In this document: piece by piece, positions 34,283-42,699 of the stretch
Numbering within the stretch: the stretch's first letter is position 1
Layout: each line of letters begins with the position of its first letter
From: Paraburkholderia sediminicola
GTDB lineage: Bacteria; Pseudomonadota; Gammaproteobacteria; Burkholderiales; Burkholderiaceae
DNA length: 64,000 nucleotides
Direction: 5' to 3'
Assembly: GCF_902859805.1 (NCBI RefSeq)
Contig: NZ_CADIKC010000007.1
Location: forward strand, 186,001-250,000
Notes under the pieces: generated by a model
Told to the model about the DNA's origin: nothing
Databases searched by the model: none
Seen by the model: the letters and a program-made list of their open reading frames with translations, nothing else
Made by a program: the position numbers and the translations under genes

Positions 34283-35689
34283 TTACTTCAATGCTTCCCG
34301 TGCAGCCTTGACTGCCGCGAGCACCTGCTCGGGCGCCGTGCCGCCCGGATGGTTGCGGCTCGCCACCGAACCTTCGAGCGTCAGATACGAGAACACGTCT
34401 TCGCCGATCAGATGCGCGACGTTCGGCAGTTCCTTACGCATTTCTTCCAGCGTCAGGTCGGCCAGATCGCAGCCGCGATCGGCACACACACGAACCGCCA
34501 GCGCCACTGCTTCGTGCGCGTCGCGGAACGGCAGGCCGCGCTTGACGAGGTAGTCGGCGAGATCGGTTGCCGTGGAGAAGCCTTGCAATGCGGCGTCGCG
34601 CATGGCTTGCGGCTTCACCGAGATGCCGGCGACCATTTCAGCGAAGATGCGCAGCGTGTCCGCGACCGTATCGACGGTGTCGAACAGCGGCTCCTTGTCT
34701 TCCTGGTTGTCTTTGTTGTACGCGAGCGGCTGGCCTTTCATCAAGGTCAGCAGCGCGATCAGATGGCCGTTCACGCGGCCCGTCTTGCCGCGTGCCAGTT
34801 CGGGCACGTCCGGGTTCTTCTTCTGCGGCATGATCGACGAGCCGGTGCAGAAACGGTCGGCCAGATCGATGAAGCCGACGCGCGGGCTCATCCACAGCAC
34901 GAGCTCTTCGGAGAAGCGCGACACGTGCGTCATGATCAATGCCGACGCTGCCGTGAATTCGATCGCGAAGTCACGATCGGACACCGCGTCCAGCGAGTTC
35001 GCGCAGATGCCGTCGAAGCCGAGCGTCTTCGCCACGGCATGACGGTCGATCGGATAGCTGGTGCCGGCCAGAGCAGCAGCACCCAGCGGCAGGCGATTCA
35101 CGCGCTTGCGGCAATCGACCATGCGTTCGGCGTCGCGCGAAAACATTTCGACGTAGGCGAGCAGGTGATGACCGAACGTGACCGGCTGCGCGACTTGCAG
35201 GTGCGTGAAGCCCGGCATGATAGTCGACGCGTTCTTTTCCGCCATGTCGAGCAGGGCCGTGCGCAATTCCGTCAGCAAGCCGCCGATACGGTCGATTTCG
35301 CCGCGCAGCCACAGGCGGATATCCGTCGCCACCTGGTCGTTACGCGAGCGGCCCGTGTGCAGGCGCTTGCCGGCGTCGCCGATCAGCGCGGTCAGGCGCG
35401 CTTCGATGTTCAGGTGCACGTCTTCCAGATCGAGTTGCCACTCGAACTCGCCTCGCTCGATTTCACCCTTGATCTGCGCCATGCCGCGTTGGATCGCGGC
35501 GAGGTCGTCGGCGGCGATGATCTTCTGCGCGGCCAGCATCGAGGCGTGCGCGAGCGACCCTTCGATATCGACGAGCGCCAGACGCTTGTCGAAGAAAACC
35601 GACGACGTGTAGCGTTTGACGAGCTCCGACATCGGCTCCGAGAAGCGAGCCGACCAGGCTTCGCCTTTTTTGTGCAGTTGGGACGTCAT
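34283..35689 (-). CDS. argH: Argininosuccinate lyase
   Basis: Catalyses the last step of arginine synthesis, cleaving argininosuccinate to arginine and fumarate. It is a homotetramer of the fumarase/aspartase superfamily. The superfamily signature GSSIMPQKKNPD is at about residues 285-296, with the catalytic Ser in GSS. HTGRSRNDQVATDIRLWLR and GFTHLQVAQPVTFGHHLLAY are also present. The 468-residue length is normal. It is monocistronic and divergent in context from the downstream MLTR regulator; no other arg gene is adjacent. Confidence 0.97.
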   Translation of the reverse strand: MTSQLHKKGEAWSARFSEPMSELVKRYTSSVFFDKRLALVDIEGSLAHASMLAAQKIIAADDLAAIQRGMAQIKGEIERGEFEWQLDLEDVHLNIEARLTALIGDAGKRLHTGRSRNDQVATDIRLWLRGEIDRIGGLLTELRTALLDMAEKNASTIMPGFTHLQVAQPVTFGHHLLAYVEMFSRDAERMVDCRKRVNRLPLGAAALAGTSYPIDRHAVAKTLGFDGICANSLDAVSDRDFAIEFTAASALIMTHVSRFSEELVLWMSPRVGFIDLADRFCTGSSIMPQKKNPDVPELARGKTGRVNGHLIALLTLMKGQPLAYNKDNQEDKEPLFDTVDTVADTLRIFAEMVAGISVKPQAMRDAALQGFSTATDLADYLVKRGLPFRDAHEAVALAVRVCADRGCDLADLTLEEMRKELPNVAHLIGEDVFSYLTLEGSVASRNHPGGTAPEQVLAAVKAAREALK

Positions 35690-35851
35690 GGTGTTGGGCA
35701 GTTAAGCGGCAGTTGAGCGAGCGATGAAGAGGCTGACGGCGTTTGCGTACGGTGCAGGCGCCGCCGAAACGAGCGAAAGACAGAGATTTTAACACTGGCG
35801 GAGCGCATCAAAGACGCCGCCCGCCCAAGGGCTGTTCAGGCAAACGTGCTG

Positions 35852-36664
35852 CTATTCCCGCACCAGCACCACCAGCTTCAGATCCTCGCGATGCGCGGGC
35901 TTGAAGGTGATCTGGTCGTAGACGAGGCGGCCGTCGCGCGGATGGTTGAATTCGCGCCGGCCGCCTTCGCGGCCGCCGACGTCCTGCGAGGCCCAGAAGC
36001 GGGCGAACGCGTCGCTGGCGGCGGTGAGCGAGTCGATCAGCCCGCGAGTGGGGGCGTCGTTCAGATGGCGAATCGAGTCGGCGCGGAATTCGGCGGCGAG
36101 GCGCCGCGCGCGCGTTTCCCAGTCGACGATCAGCTCGCGCGCGGCCGGCTCGGTGAACGTGTAGCGCAGCAGATTGCGGTCGTGCGTGCCGTCCAGCCAG
36201 CCGACGAACAGGTCGGCGGCGCGTTCGTTCCAGGCGAGCGCATTCCACTGCCGGTCGAGCACGTAAGCCGGCGCGTTCACAAGTTGCACCGTTTCAAGCA
36301 GCGTGGCGGGCGCGTCGGCGGCGGCCGGATCGGGTTCGGCCGGGTCGCGCTGGGCGGCCAGCTCGAACAGATAAGCCCGTTCCGCTCGCGACAGTTGCAG
36401 CGCGACGGCGATCCGCGCCAGCGCGTCGGCGGAGGCGGAGACGGGGCGGCCCTGTTCGATCCACGTGTACCAGGTCGGGCTGACGCCGCACAGTTGCGCG
36501 ACTTCCTCGCGACGCAAGCCGGGCGTGCGGCGGCGCGGGCCGGGCGGCAGACCGAGCGCCTGGGGCGAGAGCCGTTCGCGATGCGCACGGATGAAATCGC
36601 CAAGTGCACGGGCGGGCGTGGCTTCGAGCGGCGGCGGATTGTCGGCGGAGGACGGCGTGGTCAT
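35852..36664 (-). CDS. XRE-family regulator with MmyB-like ligand-binding domain
   Basis: 270 residues. The N-terminal HTH spans about residues 20-85 (RTPGLRREEVAQLCGVSPTW and YTWIEQGRPVSASADALARI). The C-terminal MLTR ligand-binding domain runs from about 115 to 265 (NAPAYVLDRQWNALAWNERA, then NLLRYTFTEPAARELIVDWE). This type often controls a divergent neighbour, here a SAM-dependent methyltransferase 168 bases away. The ligand is unknown; related structures bind fatty-acid-like molecules. Confidence 0.9.
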   Translation of the reverse strand: MTTPSSADNPPPLEATPARALGDFIRAHRERLSPQALGLPPGPRRRTPGLRREEVAQLCGVSPTWYTWIEQGRPVSASADALARIAVALQLSRAERAYLFELAAQRDPAEPDPAAADAPATLLETVQLVNAPAYVLDRQWNALAWNERAADLFVGWLDGTHDRNLLRYTFTEPAARELIVDWETRARRLAAEFRADSIRHLNDAPTRGLIDSLTAASDAFARFWASQDVGGREGGRREFNHPRDGRLVYDQITFKPAHREDLKLVVLVRE

Positions 36665-36722
36665 TCTGGTTGGATGGCGCTTGGCGGGGTGGTGTTATTG
36701 ATACCAGAATAATTGCTTAACT

Positions 36723-36734
36723 TGTACTGGTACA
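36723..36734. promoter_or_regulatory. Palindromic operator candidate
   Basis: TGTACTGGTACA is a 12-base near-palindrome in the divergent promoter region. A related half-site, ATACCAGAAT, lies at 36701-36710. It is a candidate site for the MLTR regulator. Confidence 0.45.
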
Positions 36735-36832
36735 CGGCGGGCTCTATTGTAACGACTGGAACGACGCAGCGCCGTCCAGAAAGACCCGGGCCCAAGCCCG
36801 GCGCAACCCCACGTACCTAACCGGAGCCTTCC

Positions 36833-37585
36833 ATGAAGCATCACGATCAGGTCGCCGACGCCTTCGGCTCGACCGCCGCCGCGTATTTGACGAGTCAGAC
36901 GCATGCCACCGGCGCCGATCTGCAGACGCTGGCCGAATCGATCGCCGCGACGCCGGACGCGAAGGTGCTCGATATGGGTTGTGGCGCAGGTCACGCGAGT
37001 TTTGCTGTCGCGCCGCACGCAAAAGAAGTGGTCGCGTACGACATCGCGCCGCAAATGCTCGCAACCGTTGACGGCGCGGCCAAAGATCGCGGCCTGAGCA
37101 ACATCCACACGCAACAGGGTGCGGCCGAAACGCTGCCGTTCGACGATCATTCGTTCGACTGGATCATCAGCCGGATGAGCGCGCATCACTGGCACGACGT
37201 GCCGCTCGCGTTGGCCGAAGTGCGGCGCGTGTTGAAGCCGGGCGGCAAGGTGCTGTTCATCGACATCGCCGGCGCCGATCATCCGTTGCTCGACACGCAT
37301 ATTCAGGCAATCGAAGTATTGCGCGACGGCTCGCATATCCGCGACTACCGCGCGGACGAATGGATTGCATTGTTCGAAGCGGCCGGTTTCAAGGCATCGA
37401 TTCGCGAGCGTTGGCGCATTGAAATTGAGTTCAGTTCGTGGGTGGCGCGCATGCGCACGCCGGAGCCACGCGTGGTGGCGATTCGCTCGCTGTGGAGCAA
37501 CTCGCCCGATGAAGTGCGCCAGTATTTCGACGTGCAGGCAGACGGCTCGTTCAAGCTCGACGCGCTGATGATCGCTGCGCAATGA
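36833..37585 (+). CDS. Class I SAM-dependent methyltransferase (UbiE-like type 11)
   Basis: 250 residues with the Rossmann methyltransferase fold. The SAM motif I is VLDMGCGAGHASFAVAPHAK at about residues 44-63. Post-I VVAYDIAPQMLATV and motif II-like LPFDDHSFDWIISRMSAHHW are present. The C-terminal part has AEVRRVLKPGGKVLFIDIAG. The substrate is not evident; family members methylate small molecules such as quinones or biotin intermediates. It is divergent from the MLTR regulator, which probably controls it. Confidence 0.88.
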   Translation: MKHHDQVADAFGSTAAAYLTSQTHATGADLQTLAESIAATPDAKVLDMGCGAGHASFAVAPHAKEVVAYDIAPQMLATVDGAAKDRGLSNIHTQQGAAETLPFDDHSFDWIISRMSAHHWHDVPLALAEVRRVLKPGGKVLFIDIAGADHPLLDTHIQAIEVLRDGSHIRDYRADEWIALFEAAGFKASIRERWRIEIEFSSWVARMRTPEPRVVAIRSLWSNSPDEVRQYFDVQADGSFKLDALMIAAQ

Positions 37586-37671
37586 GGAAAACGCCGTAAG
37601 CCATTACTGTTCTACGGCTTCGTTGCTGAGACAAACATCCCGAAATAACGGGGCATGAACACCGTGATACG

Positions 37672-37696
37672 CTCCGGATTGCTTAGCTATCCGGAG
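37672..37696 (+). promoter_or_regulatory. Inverted repeat overlapping a ribosome site
   Basis: CTCCGGAT and ATCCGGAG form a perfect 8-bp inverted repeat with a 9-base spacer. The right arm contains the GGAG ribosome site of the gene starting at 37707, so the structure could mask translation or serve as an operator. Confidence 0.55.
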
Positions 37697-37706
37697 TGTT
37701 ATTGAA

Positions 37707-38036
37707 ATGTTGAAACAGGTCGTGACCATCTCATTGGCAACGCTGTCTCTTTGTGCCGCAGCGGAAACCAACCAGGAGTTCTACAGCCGGAACGGCACGA
37801 CGATGCCACGTGCAATCGCCTCGGATCCGAGGAGCGCACCGTACGGCTCGAAGCGGCCCACGATCACGGAAGATAGCGCTGCGGTAAGAGCGTCACAGGA
37901 GGCAAGCGGCAATCTTGACAGGAGAGCGGCGGCGGAGCAGGAGGCAATCGACCAGGCAAAGCGCACGCGTGACAACCCTGAAATCAAGTTCAACATCGCG
38001 CCGCGGGAAATGCCGAAGCCGGTCACGGCGAACTGA
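37707..38036 (+). CDS. Small exported protein of unknown function
   Basis: 109 residues. A signal peptide (QVVTISLATLSLCAAAE) is cleaved near residue 19. The mature part is charged and probably disordered, with a Glu/Ala-rich stretch (AAAEQEAIDQAKRTRDN) and a Pro-rich end. I do not recognise the family. The inverted repeat at its ribosome site is the main point of interest. Confidence 0.6.
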   Translation: MLKQVVTISLATLSLCAAAETNQEFYSRNGTTMPRAIASDPRSAPYGSKRPTITEDSAAVRASQEASGNLDRRAAAEQEAIDQAKRTRDNPEIKFNIAPREMPKPVTAN

Positions 38037-38091
38037 TCCGCAACCGGCTTCAATTTCAGTGCAGGCCCGCCGGGTAGCCGCTTAGCCCGTC

Positions 38092-41000
38092 TTAGCCCGT
38101 ATTACGCAGCCCCGCCGCAATCCCGTTGATGCTCAAATGAATCCCGCGCCGCACGCGTGCGTTGGTATCGCCCGCGCGGTGACGCTTGAGCAACTCGACC
38201 TGCAAGTGATTCAACGGATCGAGATACGGGAAGCGGTTCTTGATCGAACGCGCGAGCAGCGGATTCTCCGCGAGCCGTTCGTTCTTGCCGGTGATCTCCG
38301 ACAACACCTTCGACGTCCGCTCCCATTCCGCGACGATCCGCTCGAACACATGCTTGCGCAGCTTCTTGTCCGACACGAGCTGTGCGTAGCGCGAAGCCAC
38401 CGCGAGGTCGGTTTTCGCCAGCACCATGTCCATGTTGGAGAGCAGGTTCGCGAAGAACGGCCACGTCTTGTGCATTTTCTTGAGCAGCGCAAGACGGCGG
38501 GTGCGCTCGGCATCGCTCGGCGCGCTGTCCAGATGTGCGGCCACCGCGCTGCCGAAACCGTACCAGCCGGTCAGCAGCAAACGGCATTGGCCCCATGAAA
38601 AACCCCACGGAATCGCGCGCAGATCTTCGATCTTGCGTTGCTTCGGATCCTGCAATTTACGCGAAGCCGGACGGCTGCCAATGTTCAACTCGGCAATCTC
38701 CGAGATCGGCGTCGATTCGAAGAAATACTCCTTGAAACCCGGCGTTTCGTAGACCAGCGCGCGATACGACGCCATCGCCGCGTCGGACAATTGCTGCATC
38801 GTTTCTTCGAAGGCGGGCAATTGCGCGGGCGCAATGCCGTGCGGCAACAACGAGGCTTCGAGCGTCGCGGCCACCACCGTCTCCAGATTGCGCCGGCCGA
38901 TTTCCGGATTGCCGAACTTGCTGGCGATCACTTCGCCTTGCTCGGTCAGGCGGATCTGGCCGTCGACGGTGCCCGGCGGTTGCGACAGAATCGCCTGATA
39001 CGTCGGACCACCGCCGCGGCCTACCGTGCCTCCACGTCCGTGGAACAGGCGCAGGGTCACGCCGCGCTCATTGAACAGCGACACGAGCGCCAGCTCGGCG
39101 CGGTACAGCTCCCAGTTCGACGTCAGGAAGCCGCCGTCCTTATTGCTGTCCGAATAACCGAGCATCACTTCCTGCTCGTTGCCCTGATGTTCGATCAGTG
39201 CGTCGACGCCCGGCAGTGCGATCAGATCACGCATGATGTGCGGCGCGTTGCGCAAGTCGGGGATCGTTTCGAACAGCGGGATCACCATCAAGCCCGCGCG
39301 CGCCGGATCGTGCGCGTCGCCCAGGCGGCCGTGCAGCAGGCCGGTTTCTTTCTGCAGCAACATCACTTCGACCAGATCGCTGACGGTTTCCGTGTGCGAA
39401 ATGATGTAGTTGCGCACCGCACGCGCACCGAACTTCTCGCGCGTGACGCGGGCCTCTTCGAGCACGCCGAGTTCGCTCTTCACGAGATCGGAATACTCGG
39501 CGTAGGGCAGGCGCAACGGGCGCGGCTGCGAGAGCTCGGCGAGCAGCACCTTGAGCTTGTCTTCTTCGGAGAGCGACGCGTAGTCGTCTTCCACACCCGC
39601 GCGCTTCATCAACTCGGCGATCACCGCTTCGTGGATGTCGGAGCTTTGACGCAAGTCGATGCTCGCCAGATGGAAGCCGAACACTTCGGCGGCGCGCGCG
39701 AGCGGCGACAGGCGGGGTGCCGCGAGCGGCGCGCCATGATGCTCGGCGAGCGAATCGATCAGCACGTGCAGATCGCGCACGAATTCGGCGGAGTCGCCGT
39801 ACGGTATCGCGCGTATCGGCGCCGCGCCGCGGCCCGCGCTGCGCACCGGCACGCTGCCTTCACCGAGACGCACGCGCGCGCTTGCCGCGAGTCGCGTGTA
39901 CATGCCGATCAACGCCCGGCGATACGGTTCGTCCGTGCGGTGCGGCGACTGGTCGGGCGAGGCGGCAGCAAGTTCTTTCAACGCGTCGCTTGCGCCCGCG
40001 AGCAGGTTCGATACCGACAACTCGGCGCCCAGCTTGTGCACCTGCTCCATATAGTGTTCGAAGATCACCGCGGCCTGGCGGGTGATCGCGTTCTCTAGCG
40101 TTTCGGCCGTGACGTTCGGGTTGCCGTCGCGGTCGCCGCCGATCCAACTGCCCATCTGGAGGAACGGCGGCAGGCGCGCGTCGATGCCGTGCTCGGTGAG
40201 CGCTTCTTCGATATCGGCGTAGAGCGCCGGGATTTCTTCGAGAAAGGTGGCGCGATAGTACGACAGCGCGTTTTCGATTTCGTCGGCCACGGAAAGGCGC
40301 GAATCGCGCAGCATGCGCGTTTGCCACAGCGACGTGACGCGTGCGCGCAGCATCGCTTCGTTATGCGCGCGCTCGCGGTCGGTCAGTTGCTGATCGCGTT
40401 CGGCGAGGAGACGCGCGACGTCGTGCTGCGCGTCGAGAATGCTCTTGCGCTGCACCTCGGTAGGGTGCGCGGTCAGGACCGGCACGATCAGCGCTTCGTT
40501 GAAGAACTGCTGCAGCACCGGTGTTGCGGCGGCGCCTGCCTCGACGAGTCGTTCGAGCGCGTGCGCCATGGTGCCCGGTTGTGATGTCGAACCGGCCAGC
40601 GCGTGAATCCGGTGACGGCGATTGCGGTGGCGGTCTTCCGCGATATTCGCAAGATGCGAAAAGTAGCTGAACGCACGCACCACGCTGACCGTTTGCTCCG
40701 GGCTCAGCGAACGTAGTTTCTTGTCGAGCGTTTGCGCGGCGGCGCTGTCGTCTTCGCGGCGAAAACGCACGGCGGTCTGGCGAATCGTCTCCACGACGTC
40801 GAATACCGCGTCGCCTTCCTGTTCGCGCAGCACGTCGCCGAGCAGGCGGCCCAGATAGCGAATGTCCTGGAACAGCGGATGGTCCTTGTCCTCCCGCGTG
40901 CGGCCGCCGCTTTTCGCGGCGGGCACGACCGTATCCGGCGAAACGGCTTGCAGCTTGGGCGCCTGAGTGGCTTCCGACGCAGCTGAGCTCGCGACTGCCT

Positions 41001-41286
41001 TGATCTTCGGGGACTTCGCCTTGGCCGGTTTCAGCGTCTGGGCGGCGTTAGCGGCTTGCGTCGCCTTACCTGTCCTGACGGCCTTCACTGTCTTGTCCGC
41101 CTTGGCGGGCGTGGAGGCTTTGGCGGATTTGGAGGTTTTGGCGACGTTGGCGGCCTGGCTTGCCTTGGCAGTTTTGCCGGCGCGTTGGGCCGGTGTGGAC
41201 TGGGCAGCCGTTGCGGCGTCAGCCGCTTGAGCGTTGGGCGATGCAGTGTTGCGGCGGGCAGGGCGCGCCGATCCGGAAGACGTCAC
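38092..41286 (-). CDS. ppc: Phosphoenolpyruvate carboxylase with a long Ala/Lys-rich N-terminal extension
   Basis: Fixes bicarbonate onto PEP to give oxaloacetate and refill the TCA cycle. The catalytic motifs are VLTAHPTEVQRKS (His near residue 272), GYSDSNKDGG near 712 and FHGRGGTVGRGGGPT near 748. The C-terminus ends RNTG, a variant of the usual QNTG. At 1,064 residues it is about 180 longer than the E. coli enzyme. The extra N-terminal ~130 residues are low-complexity Ala, Lys, Thr and Ser (KTAKASQAANVAKTSKSAKA), like a histone H1 tail. No other ATG occurs until well inside the enzyme, so the extension is probably translated unless a GTG or TTG is used. Confidence 0.94.
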   Translation of the reverse strand: MTSSGSARPARRNTASPNAQAADAATAAQSTPAQRAGKTAKASQAANVAKTSKSAKASTPAKADKTVKAVRTGKATQAANAAQTLKPAKAKSPKIKAVASSAASEATQAPKLQAVSPDTVVPAAKSGGRTREDKDHPLFQDIRYLGRLLGDVLREQEGDAVFDVVETIRQTAVRFRREDDSAAAQTLDKKLRSLSPEQTVSVVRAFSYFSHLANIAEDRHRNRRHRIHALAGSTSQPGTMAHALERLVEAGAAATPVLQQFFNEALIVPVLTAHPTEVQRKSILDAQHDVARLLAERDQQLTDRERAHNEAMLRARVTSLWQTRMLRDSRLSVADEIENALSYYRATFLEEIPALYADIEEALTEHGIDARLPPFLQMGSWIGGDRDGNPNVTAETLENAITRQAAVIFEHYMEQVHKLGAELSVSNLLAGASDALKELAAASPDQSPHRTDEPYRRALIGMYTRLAASARVRLGEGSVPVRSAGRGAAPIRAIPYGDSAEFVRDLHVLIDSLAEHHGAPLAAPRLSPLARAAEVFGFHLASIDLRQSSDIHEAVIAELMKRAGVEDDYASLSEEDKLKVLLAELSQPRPLRLPYAEYSDLVKSELGVLEEARVTREKFGARAVRNYIISHTETVSDLVEVMLLQKETGLLHGRLGDAHDPARAGLMVIPLFETIPDLRNAPHIMRDLIALPGVDALIEHQGNEQEVMLGYSDSNKDGGFLTSNWELYRAELALVSLFNERGVTLRLFHGRGGTVGRGGGPTYQAILSQPPGTVDGQIRLTEQGEVIASKFGNPEIGRRNLETVVAATLEASLLPHGIAPAQLPAFEETMQQLSDAAMASYRALVYETPGFKEYFFESTPISEIAELNIGSRPASRKLQDPKQRKIEDLRAIPWGFSWGQCRLLLTGWYGFGSAVAAHLDSAPSDAERTRRLALLKKMHKTWPFFANLLSNMDMVLAKTDLAVASRYAQLVSDKKLRKHVFERIVAEWERTSKVLSEITGKNERLAENPLLARSIKNRFPYLDPLNHLQVELLKRHRAGDTNARVRRGIHLSINGIAAGLRNTG

Positions 41287-41694
41287 GATGGGTTTCCTCA
41301 GGGAAGCCAGGGTCTGTTGAGTGATGAACTGCTACTGCGGAACTGCACAAAGAGTTGCAACGTGAACTGCGCGAAACCTGGACAAACCGGTATGCGGCGA
41401 TGGCAATACGCCGGAGAGGGGAGCCGCGTGCCCATTTGCATGGAGCGCACGAGGTGTGTGACGTGCGTTGCATGCACGACAGCCACGTTGCGCCGCATTG
41501 CATCATCCCGCATGCCGAGCCCCGGTGCGCGAACGACCGTGCTTGAACAGGCTGGGATGAGGCAGGCGCGCGCTGTGCGAGGCCCGTCTCCTCCATCGAT
41601 ACCGCGTCGGCACGGCGCTCCGCTGTGCCTTGAGACACAAGGGCGCGTGCTAACATTGATTGTTATTACATCCCGTCATTCGATCAGCAAGCTA
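41287..41694. other. Divergent region between ppc and hemC
   Basis: 408 bases with no convincing gene. A TTGAGA at about 41629 followed about 15 bases later by TAACAT is a weak promoter candidate for hemC. No stable terminator or RNA motif was found. Note that the hemC frame stays open upstream into ppc, but its conserved start is at 41695. Confidence 0.35.
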
Positions 41695-42699
41695 ATGAAC
41701 ACCGAGACGTTTTCTACGCCACCCCACACGCTTGTGATTGCGTCGCGAGAAAGCCGCCTTGCCATGTGGCAGGCGGAGCATGTGCGATGTGCGCTGCACA
41801 AATTATATCCATCTTGTGACGTAAAAATCCTCGGAATGACAACACGTGGCGATCAAATTCTCGATCGCACTTTGTCGAAGGTTGGTGGTAAGGGCCTCTT
41901 CGTCAAGGAACTGGAAGCGGCGCTGGCCGACGGCCGCGCCGACCTGGCCGTGCACTCGCTCAAAGACGTGCCCATGGAGCTGCCCGCGGGCTTTGCGCTC
42001 TCAACCATCATGGAGCGCGAAGATCCGCGCGACGCGCTGGTGTCGAACGAGTACGACTCGCTTGCAGCGCTCCCGGCCGGCGCCGTGGTCGGCACCTCCA
42101 GCCTGCGCCGCGAAGCTATGCTGCGCGTGCGTTATCCGCACCTGGTGGTGCGCCCGTTGCGCGGCAATCTGGACACCCGTCTGTCGAAACTCGATCGCGG
42201 CGACTATGCGGCGATCATTCTGGCGGCTGCCGGTTTGAAGCGTCTGGGTCTCGGCGAGCGCATCCGCGCGAATCTGGACCCGGAAGACAGCTTGCCTGCG
42301 GCAGGTCAGGGCGCGCTCGGCATCGAGATTCGCGCGGATCGCGCGGACCTCGCGGCATGGCTCGCACCGTTGCATCACGAACATACGGCAGCGGCCGTCG
42401 AAGCGGAGCGGATGGTCTCGCGCGCCCTCGGCGGCAGTTGCGAAGTGCCGCTCGCGGCCTATGCGCATTGGCACGACGGCGCGCTGCATCTGCGCGGCAT
42501 CGTCGCTACGCCTGACGGCCGGCGTGTCTTGAGCGCGCAGGCATCGGCGCCGGCGCCCACTGTCGAGCGCGCTGTGGCGCTCGGCAAGGAAGTGGCGAAC
42601 GCGCTCGAGCAGCAAGGTGCGATGGAAATCGTCCGCGCATTGAGCACGGCCAGCGGCCCCGCCGCCGGGTCGGCGGACAGCGCGGCGACCGGCGAGTGA
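41695..42699 (+). CDS. hemC: Porphobilinogen deaminase (hydroxymethylbilane synthase)
   Basis: Joins four porphobilinogen units into hydroxymethylbilane in tetrapyrrole synthesis. 334 residues. Domain 1 has LVIASRESRLAMWQAEHV and RGDQILDRTLSKVGGKGLFV. The catalytic Asp is in HSLKDVPMELP. The dipyrromethane cofactor Cys is in ALGGSCEVPLAAY at about residue 250. The start at 41695 gives the conserved N-terminus. The stop overlaps the hemDX start (TGATG). Confidence 0.96.
   Translation: MNTETFSTPPHTLVIASRESRLAMWQAEHVRCALHKLYPSCDVKILGMTTRGDQILDRTLSKVGGKGLFVKELEAALADGRADLAVHSLKDVPMELPAGFALSTIMEREDPRDALVSNEYDSLAALPAGAVVGTSSLRREAMLRVRYPHLVVRPLRGNLDTRLSKLDRGDYAAIILAAAGLKRLGLGERIRANLDPEDSLPAAGQGALGIEIRADRADLAAWLAPLHHEHTAAAVEAERMVSRALGGSCEVPLAAYAHWHDGALHLRGIVATPDGRRVLSAQASAPAPTVERAVALGKEVANALEQQGAMEIVRALSTASGPAAGSADSAATGE

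Noticed and set aside
38638..40098. 486-codon frame antisense to ppc
   Set aside because: Shadow of the ppc frame with no recognisable domain.
41056..41694. N-terminal extension of hemC upstream of 41695
   Set aside because: The open frame continues into the ppc coding region but has no domain; HemC homology begins at 41695.
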